In this document: positions 17,015 to 25,925 of the stretch, piece after piece
Position numbering within the stretch: position 1 is the first letter of the stretch
Layout: each line of letters starts with the position of its first letter
Source: Halomonas cupida
GTDB lineage: Bacteria; Pseudomonadota; Gammaproteobacteria; Pseudomonadales; Halomonadaceae
DNA length: 64,000 nucleotides
Assembly: GCF_900142755.1 (NCBI RefSeq)
Contig: NZ_FRCA01000001.1
Location: 879,281 to 943,280 of the forward strand
Reading direction: 5' to 3'
Position numbers and translations under genes: made by a program
The notes under the pieces: generated by a model
Told to the model about the DNA's origin: nothing
The model's input: the letters and a program-made list of their open reading frames with translations, nothing else
Databases searched by the model: none

Positions 17015-17919
17015 GTATGGCTCCTTATGCTGGCCAGGACCTGTTCGACTTCATTGCGTCGAGGAATGCTGTGGGCGGCGCCTTCACGCTGAACGCCCAG
17101 CGAGGCGGCAGCGGCGGCCAATGCCAGGCAACCTGCCACTCCAGCGCCTTCCTGCACGGCGGCGAGGTAATAGCCAATGAAGGTATCACCGGCGGCAGTG
17201 GTATCTACTGCTTCCACCTTGATGGCGGGCTGGAAATGGCGTTGTCCCTTGAACTGATACCAGGCGCCATCGCCTCCCAGGGTCAATACCATCTGGCATT
17301 CCGGTAACCGGGCATTCAGGGCGGTGAGCAACTCCTCGGCGCTGGCATCTTCAGCGACGCCGGCCAGCCAGGCGGCTTCGCCCTGATTGACGAACAGCAG
17401 ATCGCAGGACTCAAGCGGAAGATCGAGCACGGAGTTGGTCATGGGCGCAGGGTTGAAGGCGACCTTGAGTCCAGCCTGGTGGGCCAATTCGATGGCGTCG
17501 GAGAGGGCGCTGCATTCATTCTGCAGCAGCAACCAGTCACCGGTAGTAGCGCCGGCAATCATTTCGGCCAGTTCCTTGCGACCGCAGATGTGATTGGCGC
17601 CGGGGAACAGCAGAATGCTGTTCTCGGCCTGATCATCGACCTGAATGATCGCATGACCGGAGGGGCCGCTGGTCTCGAGAACACCTTCGACGTTGACTCC
17701 GGCTTCGTCGAGAAGGTCTCGGGCCCAGAGATCCCTGGTATTGAGGCGTCCCCAGTGAGCGACCTGACCTCCGGCCCGGGCCAATGCCAGCGACTGGTTG
17801 GCTCCCTTGCCTCCCAGACCGACCTGGTAGGCGTGGCTGGCGAGTGTCTCACCTGGTCGGACCAGGTGGGGAACACGATAGACATGGTCGAGGTTGATCG
17901 ACCCGTAATTGTAGAGCAT
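17011..17919 (-). CDS. rbsK: Ribokinase (PfkB family)
   Basis: A carbohydrate kinase of about 302 residues that most likely phosphorylates ribose released by the neighbouring nucleoside hydrolase. The family blocks are GLGGKGANQSLALARAGG (sugar binding), FNPAPMTNSV, NQGEAAWLAG, VLTLGGDGAW and the catalytic DTTAAGDTFIGYY with the base Asp. I use the ATG at 17919 because the protein then begins MLYNYGSINLDHVYRV, as PfkB proteins do, with AGGTAG about 9 nt before it; an in-frame start at 17988 adds 23 unmatched residues. It is the first gene of the two-gene operon. Confidence 0.92.
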   Translation of the reverse strand: MLYNYGSINLDHVYRVPHLVRPGETLASHAYQVGLGGKGANQSLALARAGGQVAHWGRLNTRDLWARDLLDEAGVNVEGVLETSGPSGHAIIQVDDQAENSILLFPGANHICGRKELAEMIAGATTGDWLLLQNECSALSDAIELAHQAGLKVAFNPAPMTNSVLDLPLESCDLLFVNQGEAAWLAGVAEDASAEELLTALNARLPECQMVLTLGGDGAWYQFKGQRHFQPAIKVEAVDTTAAGDTFIGYYLAAVQEGAGVAGCLALAAAAASLGVQREGAAHSIPRRNEVEQVLASIRSHT

Positions 17920-18234
17920 GCGATTTCTACCTGGCATACGAATGACGAGAGTGACGGGCACCCAGGTGCGAATTACAGCGAAGCGCACACGGCATGATCA
18001 TGTCGTGCGACATTTCACCGAAGACTGAACTCAAGCGGTAGGCGCAGTATCGGAATCTCCATCGCCGCATGCAAGCGATGGTCAGTGAATTCTCCATTTA
18101 TACCGTTATCTTTTATTGATGGATCAATAATTTCAGCTGACCTGTTGGAAGAACTCCTTCAGAAATCGTTGCAGCAGGTTCTCGTTCGGGCACCAGCGCA
18201 ACTGCCAATACTCGAACGAGAGAAGACTCACGGG
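17920..18234. other. Intergenic region downstream of the dehydrogenase and upstream of rbsK
   Basis: About 315 bases on the minus-strand path between two genes. It should contain the rbsK promoter. An A/T-rich patch around 18090-18130 (TTATACCGTTATC, then TTTTATTGATGGATCAATAA, which contains the small dyad TTGATGGATCAA) is the best candidate for regulation. No gene is seen. Confidence 0.45.
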
Positions 18235-19176
18235 TCAGGGATGAGCTGCGCGCTTCAGGTTCTCTGCTGTCAGTTGAATGATGTTCTGCCGTGCTTCAGG
18301 AGTGATCCAGGCGCTGTGGGGCGTAACGATCAGGTTCAATGCAGGATCCACGCTCAGGGCATCGATCAACGCATGTCCGTCGCGGGGAGGCTCGCTCGGT
18401 AGTACATCCACGGCCAGGCCGCCGAGTCTGCCCGCCTGAAGGGCAGCGAGAGCGGCGTCCTCGTCAATGACACTTCCGCGTGCGCAGTTGATCAGCAATG
18501 CGTTGCCCTTCATTCGTTGCAGTCGTTGTTGGCCAACCAGGTGCCGTGTCTGCTCGGTCAAGGGGCAATGCAGGCTGATGATGTCTGCCTCGGGAAGCAG
18601 ATCGTCCAGCGCCGGTCGAGAATCGTTGGCCTCGTTGCCCGGACGCGCGGCAAAGTCGACCCGCATGCCGAAAGCTTCGGCGAGACTGGCAACCTTTGAG
18701 CCCAGTTCGCCCTGGCCAACGACGACCAGTCGTTTGCCTTCCAATTGCAGTGTGGTGTGACTCATCAGGCAGAAGAAGGGGCTTTGTCCCCAGTCACCCG
18801 AGGCAACATCCCGCTGATAGAGTGGTAGACGAGTGGCCAGAGCAAGAATCAGCATCAGAGTGTGCTGTGCGACACTTGCTGTACCATAGGCACTGACGTT
18901 GTCGACTCGGATGCCCAACTGGCGAGCGGCCTCCATGTCGATGTTGTTGGTGCCGGTGGCCAGCACGCAGATATGCTTGAGGGACGGCAGGGCCGCCAGT
19001 GTCTCGCCATCGAGTACAACCTTGTTGACCAGCACGACTCCAGCATTGTGCAGACGCTGACGAGCCTCTTCCGAGGTACTGGTGGCAAATACCTCGAGTT
19101 CACTGACATGGGCACGGATTGGTGTGAGGTCGATATCCGGTCCGAGACTATCGGCATCAAGCATGACGGCTTTCAT
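18235..19176 (-). CDS. NAD(P)-dependent D-2-hydroxyacid dehydrogenase (HprA-like)
   Basis: A 313-residue cytoplasmic dehydrogenase, probably a hydroxypyruvate or glycerate dehydrogenase. The nucleotide-binding loop VVVGQGELGSKVASLAEAFG is near residue 148. The catalytic triad is in place: Arg in INCARGSVIDEDAAL, Glu in DVLPSEPPRDGH and His in VTPHSAWITPEAR. The N-terminal part (ICVLATGTNNIDMEAARQLGI) is typical of HprA-type proteins. The glutamine-containing GQGELG replaces the more usual GxGxIG. It is divergent from fmdB. The substrate is inferred only from family resemblance. Confidence 0.92.
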   Translation of the reverse strand: MKAVMLDADSLGPDIDLTPIRAHVSELEVFATSTSEEARQRLHNAGVVLVNKVVLDGETLAALPSLKHICVLATGTNNIDMEAARQLGIRVDNVSAYGTASVAQHTLMLILALATRLPLYQRDVASGDWGQSPFFCLMSHTTLQLEGKRLVVVGQGELGSKVASLAEAFGMRVDFAARPGNEANDSRPALDDLLPEADIISLHCPLTEQTRHLVGQQRLQRMKGNALLINCARGSVIDEDAALAALQAGRLGGLAVDVLPSEPPRDGHALIDALSVDPALNLIVTPHSAWITPEARQNIIQLTAENLKRAAHP

Positions 19177-19240
19177 CGCTTCTCCTTGCTGGGCGAGGGA
19201 ATAACGTTGTCAGGGGTGGGACTGTCGGTCATCGACAGGC

Positions 19241-19246
19241 TATAAT
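19241..19246 (+). promoter_or_regulatory. Possible -10 element for fmdB-aspS
   Basis: TATAAT at 19241-19246, in GGCTATAATATGG, is a consensus -10 hexamer in the divergent gap. No good -35 lies 16-18 bases upstream, so this is a weak promoter call. The phased repeat lies just downstream. Confidence 0.4.
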
Positions 19247-19265
19247 ATGGCGCTTTGGCCCGGGC

Positions 19266-19312
19266 CTGGAATCTATAGGGTCTGGAATTCATGGACTTGG
19301 AATCTATAGCTT
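19266..19312 (+). repeat. 16-bp imperfect tandem repeat upstream of fmdB
   Basis: Three units begin TGGAAT at 19267, 19283 and 19298. The first and third are identical over 12 bases (TGGAATCTATAG) and lie 31 bases apart, about three helical turns. They sit between a TATAAT and the fmdB start. Confidence 0.75.
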
Positions 19313-19380
19313 CCGGCCCTATATCGCACATCGGGTTTCATTATCCTTCTTTGGCTCCGAGGCGATTGGAGATTTTTACC

Positions 19381-19638
19381 ATGCCCATCTACGAGTATCA
19401 GTGCAAGGCTTGCGGTCATCGTCTGGAAAAACTGCAGAAGATCAGTGCCGCTCCCCTGACCGATTGCCCTTCCTGCGACGCGTCCGAGCTGAATCGGTTG
19501 GTGTCGGCTGCTGGCTTCCGCCTTGCTGGAGGTGGCTGGTACGAGACCGATTTCAAGACCAGCGGGAAGAAGAATCTGGCAGGTGACAGTGGTTCCGGCA
19601 GCTCCAGCGCTTCACCCGGTGATGGCGCAGCTGCCTAG
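19381..19638 (+). CDS. FmdB-family zinc-ribbon protein
   Basis: An 85-residue protein with an N-terminal zinc ribbon: MPIYEYQCKACGHRLEKLQK supplies CxxC and DCPSC supplies the second CxxC. The family motif VSAAGFRLAGGGWYETDFK follows, then a Ser/Gly-rich tail. Such genes are commonly found immediately upstream of aspS in proteobacteria, as here (91 bases before it), but the role is unknown. The start is the ATG that opens the conserved MPIYEY; the ribosome site is weak (GGAG about 11 bases away). Confidence 0.9.
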   Translation: MPIYEYQCKACGHRLEKLQKISAAPLTDCPSCDASELNRLVSAAGFRLAGGGWYETDFKTSGKKNLAGDSGSGSSSASPGDGAAA

Positions 19639-19729
19639 ATTGTGCACATGAACCAGGTTGTGTACGAAACGTCGACCTTCTGAGTCGATTATCCGCATTC
19701 TTTTATTACGCAAACAGACAGGACGAAAC

Positions 19730-21508
19730 ATGCGCAGCCATTATTGCGGCCAGCTTAACGAAACCCTGGTGGACCAGACGGTCACCCTGTGCGGCTGGGT
19801 TCACCGCCGCCGTGACCACGGTGGGGTTATCTTCCTCGACCTCCGCGACCGTGATGGTGTCGCCCAGGTCGTGGTTGATCCCGATACCGCCGAGGCCTTC
19901 GCCAACGCCGACCGCGCTCGCAGTGAGTATGTGCTGCGTATCGAAGGCCGTGTGCGGTTGCGCCCTGAAGGTACCCAGAACCCCAACATGCCTACAGGCA
20001 TGATCGAGGTGCTGGCCAAGCAGGTCGAAGTGCTCAACACCGCTGCGACACCTCCCTTCCAGCTTGATGAGCACGGCAAGGTAGGCGAGGAGGTTCGCCT
20101 CAAGCATCGCTATATCGATCTGCGTCGCCCTGAGATGCTCGACAAGCTACGTCTGCGTTCGCGCATTTCCCACAGCGTACGTGCCTTCCTCGAGGGCGAG
20201 GGTTTCCTCGACATCGAGACGCCGGTGTTGACTCGTGCGACGCCGGAAGGTGCCCGCGACTATCTGGTACCCAGTCGTACCCATGCCGGCAGCTTCTTTG
20301 CGCTGCCCCAGTCACCTCAGCTGTTCAAGCAGTTGTTGATGGTGGCCGGTTTCGACCGTTACTACCAGATTGCCAAGTGCTTCCGTGACGAGGATCTGCG
20401 CGCCGATCGTCAGCCGGAGTTCACCCAGATCGATATCGAGGCATCCTTCGTCGAGGAAGCCGACATCATGGGTGTCACTGAGTCGATGATCCGCTCCTTG
20501 TTCAAGGATGTCCTTGGCGTCGAGCTGGGCAACTTCCCGCGCATGACCTGGCATGAAGCGATGCAGCGCTTCGGCTCCGACAAGCCGGACCTGCGGATTC
20601 CGCTGGAGCTGGTGGATGTCGATGACCTGATGAAGGGCGTCGACTTCAAGGTCTTCTCCGGCCCGGCCAATGCTGATGATGGTCGCGTTGCTGCGCTCAA
20701 GGTCACTGGCGGTGCCAGCCTGTCGCGCAAGGAAATCGACGAGTACACGAAGTTCGTCGGTATCTATGGTGCCCGTGGCCTGGCATGGATCAAGGTCAAC
20801 GAGCGCGCCAAGGGCATCGAAGGTCTGCAGTCGCCGATCGTCAAGTTCATGGAAGACGTCATCGAGACCCTGCTGGATCGTGTCGATGCGAAGGATGGTG
20901 ACATCATCTTCTTCGGCGCCGACAAGGCACGTATCGTCAACGAAGCGCTCGGTGCGTTGCGTGTCAGGATCGGTGAGGATCTCGACCTCTACACCAGCGA
21001 GTGGTCACCGCTGTGGGTGGTGGATTTCCCGATGTTCGAAGCTGATGACAATGGCCGCCTGAGCCCGCTGCATCACCCCTTCACATCGCCGTCCTGCAGC
21101 CCGGAAGAGCTCAAGGCCAACCCGGCAGAGGCGCTTTCCCGTGCCTACGATATGGTGCTCAACGGTACCGAGCTGGGTGGCGGTTCCATCCGTATCCACG
21201 ACCAGGCCATGCAGAAGGTAGTGTTCGAGATTCTCGGCATCGCCGAGGATGAGGCCCGCGAGAAGTTCGGCTTCCTGCTCGATGCTCTGCAATACGGTGC
21301 GCCGCCCCATGGCGGACTGGCCTTTGGCCTCGACCGCTTGGTGATGCTGATGACCGGTGCGCGCACCATTCGTGAGGTCATTGCCTTCCCGAAGACCCAG
21401 AGCGCCGCCTGTCTGATGACCGATGCACCCGGCGAAGTCAGCGCGGATCAGCTCAAGGATCTGAATATCCGTCTGCGCCAGAAGGTCAAGACCGAAGACA
21501 GCGAGTGA
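19730..21508 (+). CDS. aspS: Aspartyl-tRNA synthetase
   Basis: A class II synthetase charging tRNA(Asp), 592 residues, the size of the bacterial type with the GAD insertion. It opens [18 protein letters not shown] with the OB-fold anticodon domain ([20 protein letters not shown]). Class II motif 1 is at [20 protein letters not shown], motif 2 at [18 protein letters not shown], and motif 3 at [16 protein letters not shown]. The ATG at 19730 follows ACAGGA; an in-frame upstream start at 19658 only adds unrelated residues. It terminates at a clear hairpin. Confidence 0.98.
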   Translation: MRSHYCGQLNETLVDQTVTLCGWVHRRRDHGGVIFLDLRDRDGVAQVVVDPDTAEAFANADRARSEYVLRIEGRVRLRPEGTQNPNMPTGMIEVLAKQVEVLNTAATPPFQLDEHGKVGEEVRLKHRYIDLRRPEMLDKLRLRSRISHSVRAFLEGEGFLDIETPVLTRATPEGARDYLVPSRTHAGSFFALPQSPQLFKQLLMVAGFDRYYQIAKCFRDEDLRADRQPEFTQIDIEASFVEEADIMGVTESMIRSLFKDVLGVELGNFPRMTWHEAMQRFGSDKPDLRIPLELVDVDDLMKGVDFKVFSGPANADDGRVAALKVTGGASLSRKEIDEYTKFVGIYGARGLAWIKVNERAKGIEGLQSPIVKFMEDVIETLLDRVDAKDGDIIFFGADKARIVNEALGALRVRIGEDLDLYTSEWSPLWVVDFPMFEADDNGRLSPLHHPFTSPSCSPEELKANPAEALSRAYDMVLNGTELGGGSIRIHDQAMQKVVFEILGIAEDEAREKFGFLLDALQYGAPPHGGLAFGLDRLVMLMTGARTIREVIAFPKTQSAACLMTDAPGEVSADQLKDLNIRLRQKVKTEDSE

Positions 21509-21559
21509 TACCTTGCGGGCCTCGGGACATCCTGCGGCCCACATTTTCACTCCAGAGAC

Positions 21560-21590
21560 ACAACAGCCCCGCTATTCGCGGGGCTGTTGT
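21560..21590 (+). terminator. Terminator hairpin after aspS
   Basis: A perfect 13-bp stem, ACAACAGCCCCGC with GCGGGGCTGTTGT (21578-21590), loop TATTC, followed by CGTTCAGG. It lies between the convergent aspS and UbiM-like genes and can serve both strands. Confidence 0.8.
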
Positions 21591-21658
21591 CGTTCAGGGC
21601 TCAGTCTTTCAGAACCGGTCTTTCAAATCCAGTCTTCCAGCTCCCGTCTGTCCATCGC

Positions 21659-22891
21659 TCAGGAGTCGAGCGGTCGCGGCAGAGGTAGCCTGGGCAAGGC
21701 CGGATGAGGCAACTCGCTGATGCGAGGAGGGAGCAGGTCGCCCTGGAGGTGGCGTGAGACCAGTTCACGCACTGGAGACAGCTTGTCGCCCAACCGCAGC
21801 CCCAGGCGGCGCAGGGCTCTTGCCGGCGGGCGTTCGTCGGTATACAGCCGGACAATGGCCTGGGTGGCGAGATAGAGAGGACGGGTGGCCAGCCGATGTT
21901 CTCGGTCATAGGTCGCCAGTAAGCGCGATGAGGCGATATCCTCGCCACGCTGGAAGGCGGCTATGATCCGACGTGCCAGGCGCTGCTGGCTGTGAACGCC
22001 GAAATTGAAACCGTGCGCGGTGACAGGATGCATACCCACCGCCGCATCACCGACCAGCGCGAAACGTCGGTCATGAAAGCGCTCGGCATAGGTACTGACC
22101 AGTGGATAGGCATGGGCCTTGTCGGCCAACGTCATGCGTCCCAGGCGCCCGCCATAACGCTCGGTGAGCTGGGTGCTGAGCGCGACGTCATCCAGAGCCA
22201 TGAGTTCCGCTATCTCACGTTCCGGCAGGGTGACCACTGCGGATGAAAGGTGCTCGGATATCGGCAGAAGAGCCAGCGTCTGGCCGTGGTCGAACCACTC
22301 CCAGGCAGATTGATCATGAGCGACTTCATGGGTGACACGGCACACCATCATCGAGCGACCGTTGTCGCGCATCTCGGCAGCGATGCCCATCTGACGTCGA
22401 CTGATCGAGAAACGGCTGTCGGCGGCGACGGCCAGCCGTGCCTGAAGGGTAGTGCCATCCTCCAGTTTCAGGCTGGCACAGTGGGCATTGGTGGAGATGC
22501 TTGTCAGCCCGGTATGAAGAAACCGGATGCCGTCCAGATTCGCCGCCTGCCAGGCTGCCCGGCGAATGGCATGATTGGGCACCATGAAGCCGAGAGGTGA
22601 ATCGCTGCTGGCGTCGCCGAAGCCCATGGACCAGGTCGATTGTCCATTGAAGACACGGGCCTGCTGTAGCGGAGCGATCTCGTCATCAGCCAGTCGCTGC
22701 CAGACTCCCATGTCGTTGAGCAGCTGTTTTGAGCCGTGTGTCAGGGCGATCTCTCGACCGTCGGGAGGCGGGCAGGAGAGTTCCTCTGCGGACAGGCGGT
22801 CGATCAGGATAACCTCAAGTCCGGCAGAGGCGAGTGTATTGGCCAGGCAGAGTCCTGTCGGGCCTGCTCCAATGATTGCGACATCCCTCAC
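21659..22891 (-). CDS. ubiM: FAD-dependent ubiquinone-pathway hydroxylase, UbiM-like
   Basis: A 410-residue flavoprotein monooxygenase of the UbiH/UbiF/VisC family, which hydroxylates the ubiquinone ring. It has the FAD loop MRDVAIIGAGPTGLCLANTL, an REIALTHGSKQLL block, and the second FAD motif FALVGDAAVGMHPVTAHGFN (near residue 282). HPVTAHGFN differs from the HPLAGQGLN of UbiH/UbiI/UbiF and is what I associate with the UbiM branch. Subfamily placement is tentative. It sits alone on the minus strand between aspS and ruvC, where many gammaproteobacteria have yebC. Confidence 0.8.
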   Translation of the reverse strand: MRDVAIIGAGPTGLCLANTLASAGLEVILIDRLSAEELSCPPPDGREIALTHGSKQLLNDMGVWQRLADDEIAPLQQARVFNGQSTWSMGFGDASSDSPLGFMVPNHAIRRAAWQAANLDGIRFLHTGLTSISTNAHCASLKLEDGTTLQARLAVAADSRFSISRRQMGIAAEMRDNGRSMMVCRVTHEVAHDQSAWEWFDHGQTLALLPISEHLSSAVVTLPEREIAELMALDDVALSTQLTERYGGRLGRMTLADKAHAYPLVSTYAERFHDRRFALVGDAAVGMHPVTAHGFNFGVHSQQRLARRIIAAFQRGEDIASSRLLATYDREHRLATRPLYLATQAIVRLYTDERPPARALRRLGLRLGDKLSPVRELVSRHLQGDLLPPRISELPHPALPRLPLPRPLDS

Positions 22892-23291
22892 GTTTCTCTC
22901 CTTGCTGGACGCGGGTGCTGAATATGTGTGGATGGGCTGTGCGGTTATCGAGCCTCCATTGCCTATGCTATTCGAGCCTCGATCGAATCTCGAATAGATT
23001 CCGCCCGGACATTGATCCAGACCAGGATTCCATATGCATCTGCAGGAGGCTTTTGTTGCCGATGGGGCTCAGGCAGACTGTGTTCTCGACGCTGGTAGGA
23101 TGCCATATCGTCGAGCAGTTCCCGGTCAGGATGGCCGTTGCAGGAGAAAAGGCGATGTTCAGGGTTCAGCCCGACAGCAAGCGAAAGATGCAAGATTCTT
23201 TCACCAATCAGCGGCGCAATGATGCGATTCTAGCCCGATTCAGGGTCGATGGTTCGGCCACCACGGATGATGTCACCGGGAGAGGTGTCAG
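22892..23291. other. Divergent intergenic region UbiM-like / ruvC
   Basis: About 400 bases, unusually long for this dense region. It contains a 9-bp dyad (described separately) and the ribosome site for ruvC (CCGGGAGAGG). Short open frames on both strands lack family motifs. I see no further gene; remnants of a lost gene such as yebC are not recognisable. Confidence 0.5.
22968..22997. promoter_or_regulatory. 30-bp dyad upstream of the UbiM-like gene
   Basis: CTATTCGAG (22968-22976) and CTCGAATAG (22989-22997) are perfect inverted repeats around a 12-base centre that contains CGATCG, itself palindromic. It lies 77 bases upstream of the UbiM-like start codon. It looks like an operator or a leader hairpin; the factor is unknown. 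Confidence 0.55.
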
Positions 23292-23825
23292 GTGCTGATA
23301 CTGGGAATTGATCCGGGGTCGCGGATTACCGGCTTTGGCGTAATCGATGCCAGCGAGCGTGAGCCTCGCTATATCGCCAGCGGCTGTATCCGCTTGAAGG
23401 ATGACGAGCTGGCTCAGCGCCTGGCTCAGGTCTATGCCGGTATCAGCGAGCTGATTGCGGTGCATCGGCCGTCCGAAGTTGCGATCGAGCAGGTGTTCAT
23501 GTCGAAGAATGCCGATTCGGCATTGAAGCTGGGCCAGGCGCGTGGCGCTGCGATCGTGTGTGCGGCCAACCATGGTCTTCCGGTGAGCGAATACGGCCCA
23601 CGCCAGATCAAGCAGGCCGTTACAGGCACAGGCGCGGCCGACAAGGCTCAGGTCCAGCATATGGTCACGGCGGCACTGCGCCTGTCAGCAACGCCTCAGG
23701 CGGATGCCGCAGATGCCCTGGCGATCGCCTTGACCCATCTGCACAGCTGTCGTGGACTTGTCACCAGCGGCAGTTACGGTAGCCGACGCACCAACCGCTC
23801 GTCCTGGCGACAGTATCGTCCTTGA
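23292..23825 (+). CDS. ruvC: Holliday junction resolvase RuvC
   Basis: The endonuclease that cuts Holliday junctions with the RuvAB motor; 177 residues. The catalytic acids are in [17 protein letters not shown] (Asp near residue 7), [20 protein letters not shown] (Glu near 66) and [15 protein letters not shown] near the C terminus. The start is a GTG at 23292 preceded by GGGAGAGG. It is the first gene of ruvCAB, with a gap of 354 bases to ruvA, wider than usual. Confidence 0.97.
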   Translation: MLILGIDPGSRITGFGVIDASEREPRYIASGCIRLKDDELAQRLAQVYAGISELIAVHRPSEVAIEQVFMSKNADSALKLGQARGAAIVCAANHGLPVSEYGPRQIKQAVTGTGAADKAQVQHMVTAALRLSATPQADAADALAIALTHLHSCRGLVTSGSYGSRRTNRSSWRQYRP

Positions 23826-24179
23826 GGGTGGGGCCAGGTGTCTCCACGGAGTGACATATCAATTGTCGAACGGTGTTTGATTCATCTGGTGTCCGGGTAT
23901 GTTCGCCAGTTATAGTGGCGGGTCGGTATAGTGGTCAGTCGGTAATGCTCGGTAAAATCAGCACATAGCGCCATGCAGCTGCGAGTCACTGGCTGAAACA
24001 GTAATGGATTCAGGGCAGGGGAGCGTGATTGACCTCCCCGCTCTAAATCGACAGGTTCAAGGCCTGATGCAATCAAGCGCCCGTGTATTTCATGGGCACC
24101 GGAGCATCAGGGGCAGGGAAACATTCAAGGCCATGGAAACATTCGAGGCCATGGAAATATTCAAGGAAAGTAGCGCGCC
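23826..24179. other. Intergenic region ruvC/ruvA
   Basis: A 354-base gap that may carry a separate ruvAB promoter. Near 23910-23935 TATAGTGG occurs twice, 18 bases apart, in GTTATAGTGGCGGGTC and GGTATAGTGGTC. An 18-bp tandem repeat precedes ruvA. No gene is recognisable. Confidence 0.5.
24121..24167 (+). repeat. 18-bp tandem repeat just upstream of ruvA
   Basis: ACATTCAAGGCCATGGAA (24121-24138) is followed by a copy with one change (24139-24156) and a partial third copy, ATATTCAAGGA. The third copy provides the AAGGA ribosome site for ruvA, 13-17 bases before its ATG. Confidence 0.85.
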
Positions 24180-24791
24180 ATGATTGGACGCATCACGGGC
24201 ATTCTGCTCGAGACACAACCGCCCTGGCTGGTGGTCGACGTCGCCGGTATCGGCTATGAGCTGGAAGCCTCTATGACGACGCTGGTCGCACTGCCAGGCC
24301 TGGGGGAGAAGGTGTCTCTGTATACGCACCTTACCGTGCGTGAAGACGCCCATCTGCTGTATGGCTTTGCTCGGGAGCAGGAACGCGCCTTGTTCCGTGC
24401 GCTGATCAAGGTCAATGGCGTTGGTCCCAAACTGGCGTTGGCGATCCTCTCGGGGATGGACGAGGACGCCTTTGTGCGCTGTGTGATGGATGACGATATC
24501 AAGTCGCTTACGCGACTACCGGGTGTCGGCAAGAAAACCGCAGAGCGGTTGATCATCGAGATGCGCGACCGTTTTCCGCACTGGGAGCACCCGGACAGCA
24601 CACTGACGATGGCCGCCGGCACAGCCCCGACGCCAGGCAGTACACGTGATCCATTGGCAGACGCGGAAGCTGCGTTGGTCAGTCTCGGCTACAAGCCTAC
24701 CGAAGCCAGTCGAATGCTGTCCGGCCTGGAGAACGAAGGGTCGACCGAAGCCATCATCAAGGCCGCTCTGGCCAAGCGTATGGCCGGATAG
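24180..24791 (+). CDS. ruvA: Holliday junction branch migration protein RuvA
   Basis: A 203-residue junction-binding tetramer subunit that targets RuvB. It begins MIGRITGILLETQPPWLVVD with the OB domain. Helix-hairpin-helix motifs are at LIKVNGVGPKLALAILSG and LTRLPGVGKKTAERLIIEM, and a C-terminal RuvB-contact domain has EAALVSLGYKPTEASRML. It is followed after 87 bases by ruvB. Confidence 0.98.
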   Translation: MIGRITGILLETQPPWLVVDVAGIGYELEASMTTLVALPGLGEKVSLYTHLTVREDAHLLYGFAREQERALFRALIKVNGVGPKLALAILSGMDEDAFVRCVMDDDIKSLTRLPGVGKKTAERLIIEMRDRFPHWEHPDSTLTMAAGTAPTPGSTRDPLADAEAALVSLGYKPTEASRMLSGLENEGSTEAIIKAALAKRMAG

Positions 24792-24878
24792 CAATGATGT
24801 CCTGCAACGATACCCAGAGAGCTCGTTGGCACTGGTGCGCGGCCGGCATCATGGCGGTTCACACACAGGGAGACTGGC

Positions 24879-25907
24879 ATGATTGACAGTGATCGGCTGG
24901 TCACAGCAGATGTCGGGGACGGCGAACAGCGTGTTGATCACGCCATACGTCCTCGTCGTCTGGCGGACTATATCGGCCAGCCACGGGTTCGGGAGCAGTT
25001 GGAGATATTCATCCACGCAGCGCGAGCAAGGGATGAAAGCCTCGACCATACGCTGGTGTTCGGCCCCCCGGGGCTGGGCAAGACCACCCTGGCCAACATC
25101 ATCGCCACCGAGATGGGCGTAGGGCTGACATCGACATCCGGTCCTGTGCTGGAGCGGGCTGGAGACCTGGCGGCAATGTTGACCAATCTCAAGGCCGGTG
25201 ATGTGCTTTTCATCGATGAGATTCATCGCCTGTCACCGGTGGTCGAGGAGATCCTCTATCCAGCGATGGAAGACTTCCAGCTCGATATTGTCATCGGCGA
25301 GGGGCCTGCAGCGCGCTCGATCAAGCTCGACCTGCCGCCTTTCACGCTGGTTGGGGCCACGACCAGGGCGGGGCGTTTGACCTCACCGTTGCGTGATCGC
25401 TTCGGCATTGTGCAGCGACTCGAGTTCTACGCCATCGATGAACTGACCGAGATTGTCTCGCGCTCGGCACGCTTGCTCGGCGTTGATACTGATGAGGGCG
25501 GCGCCCATGAGGTGGCTCGCCGCTCGCGTGGTACACCGCGGATTGCCAATCGCCTGTTGCGACGGGTGAGGGATTTCGCTGAGGTACGCGCAGAGGGGCA
25601 CATTACCGCTCAAGTGGCGGATGACGCGCTCAACATGCTGCATGTCGATCACCATGGCCTGGACCACATGGATCGTCGGCTGCTGCTGGCCATGATCGAA
25701 AAATTCGACGGCGGACCTGTCGGAGTGGACTCCCTGTCGGCGGCGATCGGTGAGGAGCGTGACACTATCGAAGACGTGATCGAACCCTATCTGATTCAGC
25801 AAGGTCTGATGATGCGTACCGCGCGGGGACGCGTGGTGACTCGGCAGGCCTGGCAACATTTCGGCATCGCCCCTGATGACAGGGCCGTTGATGCAACCAC
25901 TGATTGA
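24879..25907 (+). CDS. ruvB: Holliday junction DNA helicase RuvB
   Basis: The AAA+ motor of branch migration, 342 residues. Walker A is [15 protein letters not shown] near residue 64, Walker [16 protein letters not shown], sensor 1 [19 protein letters not shown], the Arg finger lies in RDRFG, and sensor 2 is [21 protein letters not shown]. The C-terminal winged helix carries [18 protein letters not shown]. The start follows AGGGAGACTGGC. It is followed by tolQ after 18 bases; ybgC, often found between them, is absent. Confidence 0.98.
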   Translation: MIDSDRLVTADVGDGEQRVDHAIRPRRLADYIGQPRVREQLEIFIHAARARDESLDHTLVFGPPGLGKTTLANIIATEMGVGLTSTSGPVLERAGDLAAMLTNLKAGDVLFIDEIHRLSPVVEEILYPAMEDFQLDIVIGEGPAARSIKLDLPPFTLVGATTRAGRLTSPLRDRFGIVQRLEFYAIDELTEIVSRSARLLGVDTDEGGAHEVARRSRGTPRIANRLLRRVRDFAEVRAEGHITAQVADDALNMLHVDHHGLDHMDRRLLLAMIEKFDGGPVGVDSLSAAIGEERDTIEDVIEPYLIQQGLMMRTARGRVVTRQAWQHFGIAPDDRAVDATTD

Positions 25908-25925
25908 CACGAGACGAGGATTCCC

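Noticed and set aside
8549..18112. Shared 14-mer TTATACCGTTATCT in two intergenic regions (near 8549 and near 18099)
   Set aside because: A 14-base match is expected by chance several times in a window this size, and there is no dyad or shared gene context.
22963..23193. Small minus-strand frame (76 codons) in the gap before ruvC
   Set aside because: No motif, no ribosome site, and it overlaps the dyad; coding support is lacking.
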